A stretch of DNA of 64,000 nucleotides from an uncultured Clostridia bacterium (lineage in GTDB: Bacteria > Bacillota > Clostridia > Christensenellales > UBA3700). The DNA lies in the NCBI GenBank assembly GCA_937880755.1, contig CALGRX010000020.1:124001-188000 (forward strand), given 5' to 3'. Each line of letters opens with the position of its first letter. Position 1 is the first letter of the stretch. The notes beneath the pieces were generated by a model. That model saw only the letters and a list, made by a program, of their open reading frames with translations, was not told where the DNA came from and made no database searches. Below are positions 1 through 8,306 of this stretch, one piece after another. The position numbers and the translations under genes are program-made.

Positions 1-861
1 GCCGATGACTGCAACCTTCTTACCGCAATATACGGGGGTGATAGCGTCGCCCTTGTAAGCTTGCATCAGGTTGACACGGGTCAAGAACTCGTTGGCGGAA
101 GATACGCCGTTGAGGTTTTCGCCGTTGATACCCATAAACATAGGAAGTCCCGCACCCGTACCGATAAAGATTGCGTCGTATTGCTCTTGCAATTCTTCTA
201 CGGTTATGGTCTTACCGATGACGGTATTGAGCTTAATCTCTACGCCGAGGGCTTTGAGTTTTTCGATTTCTTTAGCCACGACCTTTTCTTTAGGAAGTCT
301 AAATTCCGGGATACCGTACACGAGCACACCGCCTGCCTTGTGGAAGGCTTCAAAGATAGTTACTTCCATGCCCTTTTGAGCGCAATCTGCGGCGCAAGCA
401 AGACCTGCAGGTCCGCTTCCTACTACGGCAACTCTCTTGCCACAGCTGGCAGGTTTAACGTAGCCCGCAGTTCCTTTGGCAAGACCGTAGTCGCCCACGT
501 ATCTTTCCAAAGCACCGATAGCCACCGAGCCACCGAGTTTAGCTTTACGCACGCAGTTGTTTTCGCATTGCTTTTCTTGAGGGCAAACTCTACCGCATAT
601 TGCAGGCAAAAGGCTAGCTTCGCTTATTACGCTAAGCGCGCCGTCGGGGTCGTTTTCTTTGAGGTGAGCGATAAAGGCAGGGATGTTGATACCAACGGGA
701 CAGCCGTTACGACAAGGTGCGTTTTTGCAACCGATACATCTGTTTGCCTCTTCAATCATCGTCTTTTCGTCAAAGCCGAGGTTTACCTCTTCGAAGTTCT
801 TAATTCTTTCTTGTGGGTCTTGATGATTAGTAGTATGTCTTGGACTATTGTTTATTGCCAT
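1..861 (-). CDS. nfnB: NfnB, NADPH-binding subunit of NADH-dependent ferredoxin:NADP+ oxidoreductase (3' end outside window)
   Basis: Partial gene: 287 N-terminal codons are present and the reading frame runs off the left edge of the window. The start is the ATG at 861, two bases after the nfnA stop. The N-terminal third carries two Cys-rich [4Fe-4S] sites (CIGCKNAPC near residue 41 and CGRVCPQEKQCENNC near residue 88) as in glutamate synthase small subunits (GltD). A dinucleotide-binding loop follows (VVGSGPAGLACA near residue 150). GltD and NfnB are close relatives; the adjacent nfnA-type gene decides for NfnB. In characterised clostridia and Thermotoga NfnAB couples NADH and reduced ferredoxin to two NADP+ by electron bifurcation in the cytosol. 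Function is inferred from homology and pairing. If the missing C-terminus or a neighbouring gltB showed otherwise, GltD would be the alternative. Confidence 0.85.
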   Translation of the reverse strand, partial: MAINNSPRHTTNHQDPQERIKNFEEVNLGFDEKTMIEEANRCIGCKNAPCRNGCPVGINIPAFIAHLKENDPDGALSVISEASLLPAICGRVCPQEKQCENNCVRKAKLGGSVAIGALERYVGDYGLAKGTAGYVKPASCGKRVAVVGSGPAGLACAADCAQKGMEVTIFEAFHKAGGVLVYGIPEFRLPKEKVVAKEIEKLKALGVEIKLNTVIGKTITVEELQEQYDAIFIGTGAGLPMFMGINGENLNGVSSANEFLTRVNLMQAYKGDAITPVYCGKKVAVIG

Positions 862-863
862 AA

Positions 864-1679
864 TTAACCTCTCAATCTACATTTATCTTCGTGTTCTTTG
901 TAGAAGCCTGCTCTATTCATAGCTTCGGCAAAGTCCACCTTGTGTCCGTCGAACTCAGGACCGTCCACGCAAGCGTATTTGGTCTCTCCGCCAACGGTAA
1001 GTCTACAACCTCCGCACATACCCGTGCCGTCTACCATAACGCAGTTCATACTTACGATAGTAGGAATGTTGTATTTGCGAGTCAATTCGCTGACGTTGCG
1101 CATCATAATCATAGGACCTACGACGAATACGCAGTCAATCTTCTTACCCTCGTCGATGAGTTGTTGAAGCACGGTGGTTACGAAGCCCTTAGTGCCCATT
1201 GAGCCGTCGTCGGTAGCGATATAAGTATTGTCGCTATTGGCTCTAAACTCGTCGATATTAAAGAGCAATTCCTTAGTTCTCGCACCCATGATAACGTCGC
1301 ACTTTTGACCTTTTTTGGTACGAAGTTTGGCTTGAGGATAGATAACGGCACAGCCAATACCGCCACCGACGAGCACGACGTTTTCGTATGCGTCGAGTTC
1401 GGTTGCGTTGCCGAGAGGACCGACCATATCGTGAAGACTGTCGCCCACGTTAAGCATAGCCATTTTGTGAGTAGAATAACCTACTTCTTGAACGAGCAAG
1501 GTGATAGTACCCTTTTCTCTATCGAAGTCACAGATAGTAAAAGGCACTCTTTCGCCGTTTTCGTCAACTCTCAAAATGATAAACTGTCCCGGCAAGCAAT
1601 GTCTGGCAATGTCCGGATTTTCGATGACGTACTCCTTAACTCTAGGAGCGATGTCTTTGATGTTGAGAATCTTGTTCAT
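864..1679 (-). CDS. nfnA: NfnA, FAD/[2Fe-2S] subunit of NADH-dependent ferredoxin:NADP+ oxidoreductase
   Basis: The 271-residue protein has the layout of dihydroorotate dehydrogenase electron-transfer subunits and NfnA. An N-terminal FAD-binding beta barrel comes first, then an NAD-binding fold with VGGGIGCAVIYP near residue 105. A C-terminal [2Fe-2S] binding site is supplied by the cysteines in CVMVDGTGMCGGC (about 218-230) plus a later Cys (YACVDGPEF). The start ATG at 1679 has a GGGAG ribosome site. Its first four bases overlap the nth stop, and nfnB follows after two bases, so the two subunits are translationally coupled. PyrK is the main alternative, but no pyrD is adjacent and the GltD-like partner argues for NfnA. 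Expected role: cytosolic electron bifurcation that balances NADH, ferredoxin and NADPH in an anaerobe. Confidence 0.9.
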   Translation of the reverse strand: MNKILNIKDIAPRVKEYVIENPDIARHCLPGQFIILRVDENGERVPFTICDFDREKGTITLLVQEVGYSTHKMAMLNVGDSLHDMVGPLGNATELDAYENVVLVGGGIGCAVIYPQAKLRTKKGQKCDVIMGARTKELLFNIDEFRANSDNTYIATDDGSMGTKGFVTTVLQQLIDEGKKIDCVFVVGPMIMMRNVSELTRKYNIPTIVSMNCVMVDGTGMCGGCRLTVGGETKYACVDGPEFDGHKVDFAEAMNRAGFYKEHEDKCRLRG

Positions 1680-2311
1680 TTTTTAACTCCCTTTATATAT
1701 TTACAATATTTATTTATCAAGCACTCGTCGCACTTGGGTTTTTGACTACTACATACGTATCTGCCGTGATGTATCAACAAGTGGTGCAGATGCGACCAAA
1801 ACTCTTCCGGCACGGCGTTCATCAAGGCTTTTTCCGCCACCGTCGGATTGTCGCTATCGACAAATCCCAATCGGTTGGACAACCTCAAAACGTGCGTATC
1901 TACGGCAATGGCGTTGCCACCGTATCCTACTGCGTAGACGACGTTGGCTGTCTTTCTTCCCACGCCAGCAAGGCTCATAAGGTCATCTATATTGCTCGGC
2001 ACTTTGCCACCAAATCTCTCAACGATATCCTTAGAGCAAGCAATTATATTTTTGGCTTTATTATGATAAAATCCGCAACTGTATATCATCTTTTCGAGTT
2101 GCTCGATATCTATCTCAGCCATTTGCTCGGGGGTATTGACAACGGCGAACAATTTTTTTGTCACTACGTTGACTCTCTTGTCCGTACATTGCGCAGACAA
2201 TATCACCGCAACCAACAGCTCGTATATGCTATTATATTCTAGCTCGCACACGGCGTTAGGGTGTTGCTTATCGAGCAACTCTATCAAGTCTTTTACTTCA
2301 TCGCTCGTCAT
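1676..2311 (-). CDS. nth: Endonuclease III, DNA glycosylase/AP lyase
   Basis: The 211-residue protein has the family's usual length. The helix-hairpin-helix motif LAGVGRKTANVV lies near residues 113-124 and contains the catalytic Lys. The catalytic Asp is in VDTHVLRLSNR near residue 138. Four Cys spaced C-x6-C-x2-C-x5-C close to the C-terminus form the [4Fe-4S] cluster site. The enzyme removes oxidised pyrimidines and nicks the abasic site in base excision repair. It sits between the P-type ATPase gene (14-base overlap at its start) and nfnA (4-base overlap at its end), so it is probably made from the same transcript. The overlap appears to be genome packing; no functional link between repair and its neighbours is evident. 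Confidence 0.95.
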   Translation of the reverse strand: MTSDEVKDLIELLDKQHPNAVCELEYNSIYELLVAVILSAQCTDKRVNVVTKKLFAVVNTPEQMAEIDIEQLEKMIYSCGFYHNKAKNIIACSKDIVERFGGKVPSNIDDLMSLAGVGRKTANVVYAVGYGGNAIAVDTHVLRLSNRLGFVDSDNPTVAEKALMNAVPEEFWSHLHHLLIHHGRYVCSSQKPKCDECLINKYCKYIKGVKK

Positions 2312-5300
2312 CTTTCTTTCTTCCTACCAAGGCTCTTATCTTGCCGGCAACACCCACGAAAAAGCCCTTTATTTCTCTAAACAGCGCCTTGATAGCCTCC
2401 ACTTCGGCACGCATAAACAGTATCATAAGAGGCGCGCAAACTACGAATATCACCGTCTTGATAATCATATCGGTAGTCAACGGTACCAGCGACAAAATAC
2501 CGCTCACGAAGTCGGAGGACACCGCCGCGACGAATATTATCACCGCAATGGCAATCAAGAACAATCTTTCCTTGTTGTACGGCATACATACCTGCAACAA
2601 AACCACCACTGCTACGATAGCCGTTACGAAGAAAGACATAGTGGATATTTGCGCCGACACGTCAAGCCCTATATCCTTGTACAGATAGCTTATCAGCCAT
2701 ACCATAAAGGCAACCGTCAAGCCGGCAGGCACTGCCTTCTTAAAGACCTTGGACAAAAAGCTTCCCGACACCTTGGTATCGTTAGGTTCTAAGGCAAGGA
2801 AGAATGACGGCAAACCTACGAACAACATACTTATCACAGTCAACTGTATCGGCACGAACGGATAGTTCATTTGGAACAAGATAAGCAACAACGACAGCAC
2901 TAGACTGTAGGTCGTCTTGACGAGGAAGAGCGAAGCCGCTCTCTCGATATTGTTGATAACTCGTCTACCCTCGGCAACCACGCTTGGCAGAGCACTAAAG
3001 TCGCTGTCGAGCAAGACTAATTGCGCCACGTTACGGCTTGCCTCGCTACCGCTAGCCATTGCGATAGAACAGTCAGCTTCTTTGAGCGCCATAACGTCGT
3101 TGACGCCGTCGCCCGTCATACCTACCGTGTATCCCTTTTGTTTGAGGGATTGCACGAGAATTTTCTTTTGCTTTGGGCTCACTCTGCCGAAAATCGTATA
3201 TTTGTCGCAAGCCTCGTATATCTTCTCGGGCGTATCGAGGTCAACGGAAGCGTCGATAAACTTATCGGCGCCCATCAAACCGGCTCTCTCTGCCACTTTA
3301 GACACGGTGATTGGATTGTCGCCGCTGATAACCTTGAGGTTGACGCCTTGCTTAGCGAAGTATTCAAAGGTTGCCTTGGCGTTTTCTCTTATCTTATCGC
3401 TGAGAACGATAAGAGCGATAGGACGCATCTTGTTTTCGTCCATACTCTCTTTGAGTTGCTCCGTCGTCTTGACGAGCACCAGCACTCTATAGCCTTGCGA
3501 GGTGTATTCGATAGCGTCGTTCTCCACTAAGCCGAAGCGAGATTTGAGTACGAATTCCGGCGCGCCTACGATAAATCTACCCTTGTCGCCGAAGTCGACG
3601 CCGCTCCACTTTCTTGCCGAAGAGAAAGGAATAGTCTTGACTACGTCGTACTTTTCGCTACTCTTGAAGTACTTGGCAAATGCCTCGAAGGTCGCCCCGC
3701 TCGCACCTAAAGCCTCCACCATATTGGTCATAATGTCGTCAACGAAGCCGTACTTGGTAGAATAGACGTGTGTTTGCTCCACTTGCATACTGCCCTCGGT
3801 GATAGTACCCGTCTTGTCTAGGCACAACACGTCTACGCGGGCAAGCGTCTCGATGCAATACAAGTCTTGTACGAGAGTACGTCTTTTTGCAAGCTTGATG
3901 ATACCGGCGGCGAGCGCGATACTCGTGAGCATTACCAAACCTTCTGGTATCATACCCACTATGGACGCCACCGTACCCGTCACGGCTTGATTGATAGTAG
4001 CCGTTGTCTTGAGGTTGGTCAAAAACATCAAAATGCCTATCGGGAAGATGGCAATGGTTACTATTCTGATTATCCAGTTGATAGATTTCATCAACTCCGA
4101 CTTAGGCTTTTTGAACTGTTTGGCTTCCGCCATAAGTTTAGAGGTATAGTTATCTTTGCCCACCGCGCGAGCCCTAGCTTTACACTCGCCCGCTTGGATA
4201 AAGCTTCCCGACAACAATTCGCTACCTACTTCTTTGTGCACGTCGTCCTGCTCGCCCGTCAACAAAGATTCGTTGACCTCGCACATTCCTTCCACGACGA
4301 CGCTGTCGGCAGGCACTTGCTCTCCTTGTCGCAATACGACTATATCGTCCAGCACAAGATTGTCGCCATCTATCTCTACGACCTCACCCTCACGCACTAC
4401 TCTAATCTTAGGCGTGGACAAAATGCTCATCTTTTCGAGGGTGAGCTTAGATCTAATTTCTTGCACGATACCCACAATCATATTGACGAGTACCGTACCC
4501 ATAAACAGAGCGTTCTTAAGCTCTCCGTATATCAAAATCATCGTCGCCAAGAAAAAGTTGAGAATATTAAATAGCGTCAATACGTTGCTTCTAAATATCC
4601 CCGCATACGACTTGGTGACTATATTAGGTTGCTCGTTGTTGAGTCCTCTGTCTATACGTTCCTCGACTTCTGCCGTGCTCAAGCCTTGACTTGGTTCAGC
4701 CTCTACTCGAGTCAGAGGCGTAGTAAATCTCTTCTTACTCTTTTTCTTCTTGACGCGTTGAGGTTTGCTCTCGGCTTGCTCGCTTTGTGCAATTTCTTGT
4801 CCTTTGCCGTCCTCTTGATTATCTTCTACCTTGGTATCTTGTCTCAGTGCGCCAACTTTAATAGTGTCGTCAACCGAATTTTTGTCCTCAACGCTCTCAA
4901 AAACCACCCTGTCAACGTTTTGCGCGTCATCTAGAGCGACCTCGTCTTTGACCACAACGGCGTCTTGACCGACACTTGCTTGCACGCTATCCTCGTTGGA
5001 TACGGCTTTGCTCCTCTTTTTGTTGGCGCTCTTAACGTTTTGTTCTGCAAGGATATTGTCAACGTCGTTTACAGCCACAGCCACCACGCTTTGTTCGCTT
5101 GGCGCGCTATTTGCTTTCTTACCGCTCTTTGCTTTATCGTTTGCCACGGCTTGCTTTTTGTTTTCGGCTACGCTTGTAGTCTTTGGCTTGCTTGTCTTTG
5201 CATACTTAGCGTTTGTCACGACTTTTTGTTCTTCGACCACCAAAACTTGCTCCGCTTTTTCGTTCGGAGTCTTTTTTGCCCTAGGTTTAGGCAGTTTTTT

Positions 5301-5354
5301 GACGCTTTTGGTTATGGTGCTCTGCGTCGTTTTAGTCGAGTCGTTTTTAGCCAT
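2298..5354 (-). CDS. P-type cation ATPase (CtpE/ATPase E-like) with ~205-residue charged N-terminal extension
   Basis: This is a 1018-residue integral membrane ion pump. Visible P-type ATPase motifs are the actuator TGE (NESLLTGEQ near 361-369), MIPEGL in a membrane helix (near 468-473), the phosphorylation site DKTGT with the aspartate near residue 513, and the hinge TGDGVND in the C-terminal part. IPEGL and the overall order resemble cation-transporting ATPase E; mycobacterial CtpE takes up Ca2+. The substrate here is inferred, not shown. Residues 1 to about 205 precede the conserved core and are low-complexity, rich in Lys, Ala, Val, Glu and Asp, with a basic RVKKKKSKKR patch just before the core. 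The start codon at 5354 has no ribosome site. Its promoter -10 (5361-5366) ends six bases upstream, so the mRNA is predicted leaderless. It heads the nth-nfnA-nfnB transcript. Confidence 0.9.
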   Translation of the reverse strand: MAKNDSTKTTQSTITKSVKKLPKPRAKKTPNEKAEQVLVVEEQKVVTNAKYAKTSKPKTTSVAENKKQAVANDKAKSGKKANSAPSEQSVVAVAVNDVDNILAEQNVKSANKKRSKAVSNEDSVQASVGQDAVVVKDEVALDDAQNVDRVVFESVEDKNSVDDTIKVGALRQDTKVEDNQEDGKGQEIAQSEQAESKPQRVKKKKSKKRFTTPLTRVEAEPSQGLSTAEVEERIDRGLNNEQPNIVTKSYAGIFRSNVLTLFNILNFFLATMILIYGELKNALFMGTVLVNMIVGIVQEIRSKLTLEKMSILSTPKIRVVREGEVVEIDGDNLVLDDIVVLRQGEQVPADSVVVEGMCEVNESLLTGEQDDVHKEVGSELLSGSFIQAGECKARARAVGKDNYTSKLMAEAKQFKKPKSELMKSINWIIRIVTIAIFPIGILMFLTNLKTTATINQAVTGTVASIVGMIPEGLVMLTSIALAAGIIKLAKRRTLVQDLYCIETLARVDVLCLDKTGTITEGSMQVEQTHVYSTKYGFVDDIMTNMVEALGASGATFEAFAKYFKSSEKYDVVKTIPFSSARKWSGVDFGDKGRFIVGAPEFVLKSRFGLVENDAIEYTSQGYRVLVLVKTTEQLKESMDENKMRPIALIVLSDKIRENAKATFEYFAKQGVNLKVISGDNPITVSKVAERAGLMGADKFIDASVDLDTPEKIYEACDKYTIFGRVSPKQKKILVQSLKQKGYTVGMTGDGVNDVMALKEADCSIAMASGSEASRNVAQLVLLDSDFSALPSVVAEGRRVINNIERAASLFLVKTTYSLVLSLLLILFQMNYPFVPIQLTVISMLFVGLPSFFLALEPNDTKVSGSFLSKVFKKAVPAGLTVAFMVWLISYLYKDIGLDVSAQISTMSFFVTAIVAVVVLLQVCMPYNKERLFLIAIAVIIFVAAVSSDFVSGILSLVPLTTDMIIKTVIFVVCAPLMILFMRAEVEAIKALFREIKGFFVGVAGKIRALVGRKKDDER

Positions 5355-5360
5355 ACAATT

Positions 5361-5389
5361 ATGATATCATTTATTTATAATTAAGTCAA
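5361..5389 (-). promoter_or_regulatory. Promoter of the P-type ATPase operon, predicted leaderless
   Basis: On the minus strand a TTGACT -35 (5384-5389) and a TATCAT -10 (5361-5366) are separated by 17 bases. Six bases separate the -10 from the ATG at 5354, which puts transcription start at or within a base of the start codon. No Shine-Dalgarno sequence is possible on such a transcript. Confidence 0.75.
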
Positions 5390-5421
5390 TTTTTCCTTCA
5401 ATTATAAGTGATTTTTTATTT

Positions 5422-6267
5422 TTACAAGTTAGTTCTTCTTATGCCGGCCTTGACGAAGAGTTCTTCTAACCCTTCGTAGTCGTTATCTTGCACGCACTTT
5501 TTGATAAGGTCTAGTTGCTTTTGGAACTCATCTATTTTGTCAATGAGATTACGTTTGTTGTTGATAAAGAGTTGCGACCACAGCTTTTCGTTGATGTTGG
5601 CAATTCTCGTCAAATCACGATAGCTATCACCGATAAACTTGCCCGTTTCGCTGTCCTCGCTGTCGCTGTTGATTAGCGCCACTGCTAAGGCGTGAGGAAG
5701 CTGGGACGTATAGGCTATTATGTCGTCGTGAGCTTTGGGCGAGGTGCGCTTGATTTGTCCAAAGCCTATCTCTTTGGCAAGAAGCTCAACCTTTTCCATA
5801 GCCTTAGCGTCGGTGTTTTCGGTAGGCGTAATGATAAAGTTTGCCCCTAAGAACACCTTGTCGTCGGCAAAATCAAAGCCCTTCTTTTCTCTACCCGCCA
5901 TCGGGTGCGCGAATACGAAATGCACCCCCTTTGGCAATACGCTCTCTATAGCGCCTATAAAGTGGGATTTTAGTCCCGCAACGTCGGTGATAATAGCGTC
6001 CTCTTTGATATATTGTACGTTGGTTGCAAGGTAGTCGGCTATCATATCGGGATACAACGCCATAACTATTAGGTCACTCTTTGCAAAAAACTCTTTGCAG
6101 TCTACGCTACTTGCTACCACCACTCCGTTAGCTAAAGCCTTGGCGAGCGTGTCCTCGTCCTTATCAACGCCGTACACTTCGTATCCCGCCTTGGTCAAAG
6201 CCATTGCGTACGAACCGCCTATTACTCCCAATCCTACTACGGTTATCCTCTTGATGCCCTCAACCAT
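5422..6267 (-). CDS. tyrA: Prephenate dehydrogenase
   Basis: The 281-residue cytosolic enzyme converts prephenate to 4-hydroxyphenylpyruvate with NAD(P)+, the committed step to tyrosine. The N-terminus is a Rossmann fold (VVGLGVIGGSYAMAL, residues 10-24) and the substrate-binding region contains HPMAGRE near residue 120. No ACT regulatory domain is present at the C-terminus, so feedback control by tyrosine is not obvious from the sequence. The start at 6267 lies inside the last codons of aroQ (8-base overlap), which suggests translational coupling. It is the last gene of the aromatic block, downstream of pheA, which provides prephenate. Confidence 0.95.
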   Translation of the reverse strand: MVEGIKRITVVGLGVIGGSYAMALTKAGYEVYGVDKDEDTLAKALANGVVVASSVDCKEFFAKSDLIVMALYPDMIADYLATNVQYIKEDAIITDVAGLKSHFIGAIESVLPKGVHFVFAHPMAGREKKGFDFADDKVFLGANFIITPTENTDAKAMEKVELLAKEIGFGQIKRTSPKAHDDIIAYTSQLPHALAVALINSDSEDSETGKFIGDSYRDLTRIANINEKLWSQLFINNKRNLIDKIDEFQKQLDLIKKCVQDNDYEGLEELFVKAGIRRTNL

Positions 6268-6697
6268 TTTTCTCCTCCGTCAAAAGGTCTATCGCCTCTA
6301 CGTAACCGTCGAAGCCCTTGCCCTTGATTTGAGCAACGCACGCGGGCGCGGTCACGGATATCTTACGAAAAGCTTCTCTACTGTCCACGTCGGATATATG
6401 CACCTCTATGGTAGGAATACTGATAGCCTTGATAGCGTCGAATATAGCGTAACTGTAATGCGTGTACGCGCCCGGGTTGATGACTACGCCGTCATACTTT
6501 TCAAAGTAACACTCGTGCAAGCAATCTATTATCGCTCCCTCGCTGTTGCTTTGAAAAAAGGTCAATTGCACCTTATCTCCCCTATTTTGCTTGATATAAT
6601 CCACCAAGCCCTCGTAGGTCTTGTCGCCGTAGATATTCTTTTCTCTTATGCCGAGCATATTGAGATTGGGTCCGTTGACAACCATAATTTTTTGCAT
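6260..6697 (-). CDS. aroQ: 3-dehydroquinate dehydratase, type II
   Basis: The 145-residue protein is the small, dodecameric type II enzyme that dehydrates 3-dehydroquinate to 3-dehydroshikimate. Diagnostic motifs are VVNGPNLNMLGIRE at the N-terminus with the catalytic Tyr shortly after (KNIYGD), INPGAYTHYS near residue 75, and VEVHISDVDSRE near residue 98. AGGTGA upstream of the ATG at 6697 is the ribosome site. It overlaps tyrA by 8 bases and is separated from aroE-aroK by a 334-base repeat-containing spacer, so it may rely on read-through or on a promoter I could not identify. Confidence 0.96.
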   Translation of the reverse strand: MQKIMVVNGPNLNMLGIREKNIYGDKTYEGLVDYIKQNRGDKVQLTFFQSNSEGAIIDCLHECYFEKYDGVVINPGAYTHYSYAIFDAIKAISIPTIEVHISDVDSREAFRKISVTAPACVAQIKGKGFDGYVEAIDLLTEEKNG

Positions 6698-7031
6698 AAT
6701 TTCACCTGTTTGCGTATAATTTCTTTGGTTTGTTATTTTAGTTTTGCATTAGACTTCGTTATCTTTTCCCAAAGCCGCTCCGCATCGTTTTTGTCATTGC
6801 GTTGCGTGCATTGGCAATCTCATCCGCTTATTAGGTCCCTTTGTGTAAAGGGGAGAGGACCGCGGTAGCGGTGGAAGGGTTGTACCCCATCATTGCGTTA
6901 TTTGCTGCGCCGTGTTGGTTTTGCATTAGCAAATAGTGTTGCATAACAATTTCAAGTGTTCTGTCGTTGCGTTGCGTACATTTTGCGTTAGCAAAGTGAG
7001 CATAGCGAGCGTGGCAATCACGGCAACTTCC
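6698..7031 (-). repeat. Repeat-derived spacer between aroE-aroK and aroQ
   Basis: No gene is seen here. The spacer holds two inverted copies of a dispersed repeat that reads GATTGCC...GCAATGAC on the minus strand (about 6785-6823 and 6960-7015). Between them lies a second repeat type with a CCCTTTGTGTAAAGGG inner palindrome and a GGTGGAAGGGTTG edge (about 6830-6885). Related pieces occur at 16980-17077, 20165-20215, 39229-39284 and 41600-41830. They look like degraded non-coding mobile repeats. Confidence 0.6.
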
Positions 7032-8306
7032 CTATCTCAATGCCTCTTTGATTTTTTTCAAGCACTCGGCTACACCAGCATCGTTGGCTATCTCCACGTC
7101 TGCGCTTGACTTATACAACAGCTTCCTTTCTTCAAAAATGCTCAACACGTTTTGACTTTTTCCTTTGAGCAAAGGTCTGTTGCTCGTATCGCAATCGCCT
7201 ACTATCAAGTGAGGATTTCTATTTAGCCACACCACGCTACCGCTCGCTCTCATCATAGCGACGTTGATTGAATTTTTGACGATACCACCACCCGTTGCCA
7301 CGACCAAGCCCTTGCTTCTTGACAACTGCGATAGCACCTCGCTCTCGTATTTTCTGAATGCCTCTTCACCCTCGCTCTCAAATATTTGAGGTATACTCTT
7401 ACCACGTTGCTTTTCTATCTCGCTGTCGCTATCGACAAACTTTTTACACAAAGCCTTGCCAAGCGCCTTGCCTACGGTAGTCTTTCCACAGCCCATCATT
7501 CCTACGAGGTAGATATTGTTACCACTATTGACGTCGAAGTTAATCTTGAGTCGCTCGTATTCTTGTTCCAACCAACTCTCGTCCACCTCTATGTTTTGCC
7601 AATACTCTTGCGACTTGACGGCTTGCGCCACCAACATATATAGGCCGTTAGCTATATACAAGCCTTGCTCGCTCGCCTGAGCCAAAAACTCAGTAAGGCT
7701 AGGATTGTACACCACGTCCACGGCTACTTGGAAGTTGGATAACACGTCCTTATCCACGGGGCTTGCGCCTACGTTAGGACTCATACCTACGGGGGTGGTA
7801 TTGACTATGAGATAGCCCTCGATATTCTTGAGTTGTTGATAAGATATTTGTTTGCCACTAGGCGTGCGAGATGCGACTAGCACTTTATCTGCGCCCGCTT
7901 GTTCTAAGCAATATACCACCGACTTGCTTGCTCCGCCACTGCCCAGCACTACGCAAGTCTTATCCTTGACTTGTATATCGTTGTATCCAAGCAACGCCTC
8001 GAAGCCGTAGGTGTCGGTATTGTAGCCCACGTATCTATCGCCCTCTTTGACTACGGTATTGACTGCGCCGAGGACTTTGGCATCGCCTCTAATCTCGTCA
8101 AGGACGGATATTATCTTTTCTTTGTACGGTACGGTGACGTTGAGTCCGTCGTAATCGCGGATAATCTCACCTATACGCTCCCACTCGCCTTCGCTCACTT
8201 CTTTTTTGCAATACTCACCGCTCACACCGTATCTTCTAAAGTAATCGGCGTGTATCGTAGGAGAAAGACTGTGCGAAAGTTTTTTGCCAAGTACGCAATA
8301 TCTCAT
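7032..8306 (-). CDS. aroE-aroK: Bifunctional shikimate dehydrogenase / shikimate kinase (AroE-AroK fusion)
   Basis: One 424-residue open frame covers two consecutive pathway enzymes. Residues 1 to about 255 are shikimate dehydrogenase: SHSLSP substrate motif (11-16), the catalytic Lys in NVTVPYKEK (residue 62), the catalytic Asp in NTDTYG (residue 98) and the NADP loop GSGGASKS (122-129). Residues about 262-424 are shikimate kinase: Walker A GMMGCGKTT (269-277), DSDSEIE and ATGGGIV. The protein would reduce 3-dehydroshikimate and phosphorylate the resulting shikimate. Most relatives encode these separately, so the fusion is noteworthy; no stop or frameshift interrupts the join. It overlaps the pheA stop by four bases. 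Confidence 0.93.
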   Translation of the reverse strand: MRYCVLGKKLSHSLSPTIHADYFRRYGVSGEYCKKEVSEGEWERIGEIIRDYDGLNVTVPYKEKIISVLDEIRGDAKVLGAVNTVVKEGDRYVGYNTDTYGFEALLGYNDIQVKDKTCVVLGSGGASKSVVYCLEQAGADKVLVASRTPSGKQISYQQLKNIEGYLIVNTTPVGMSPNVGASPVDKDVLSNFQVAVDVVYNPSLTEFLAQASEQGLYIANGLYMLVAQAVKSQEYWQNIEVDESWLEQEYERLKINFDVNSGNNIYLVGMMGCGKTTVGKALGKALCKKFVDSDSEIEKQRGKSIPQIFESEGEEAFRKYESEVLSQLSRSKGLVVATGGGIVKNSINVAMMRASGSVVWLNRNPHLIVGDCDTSNRPLLKGKSQNVLSIFEERKLLYKSSADVEIANDAGVAECLKKIKEALR

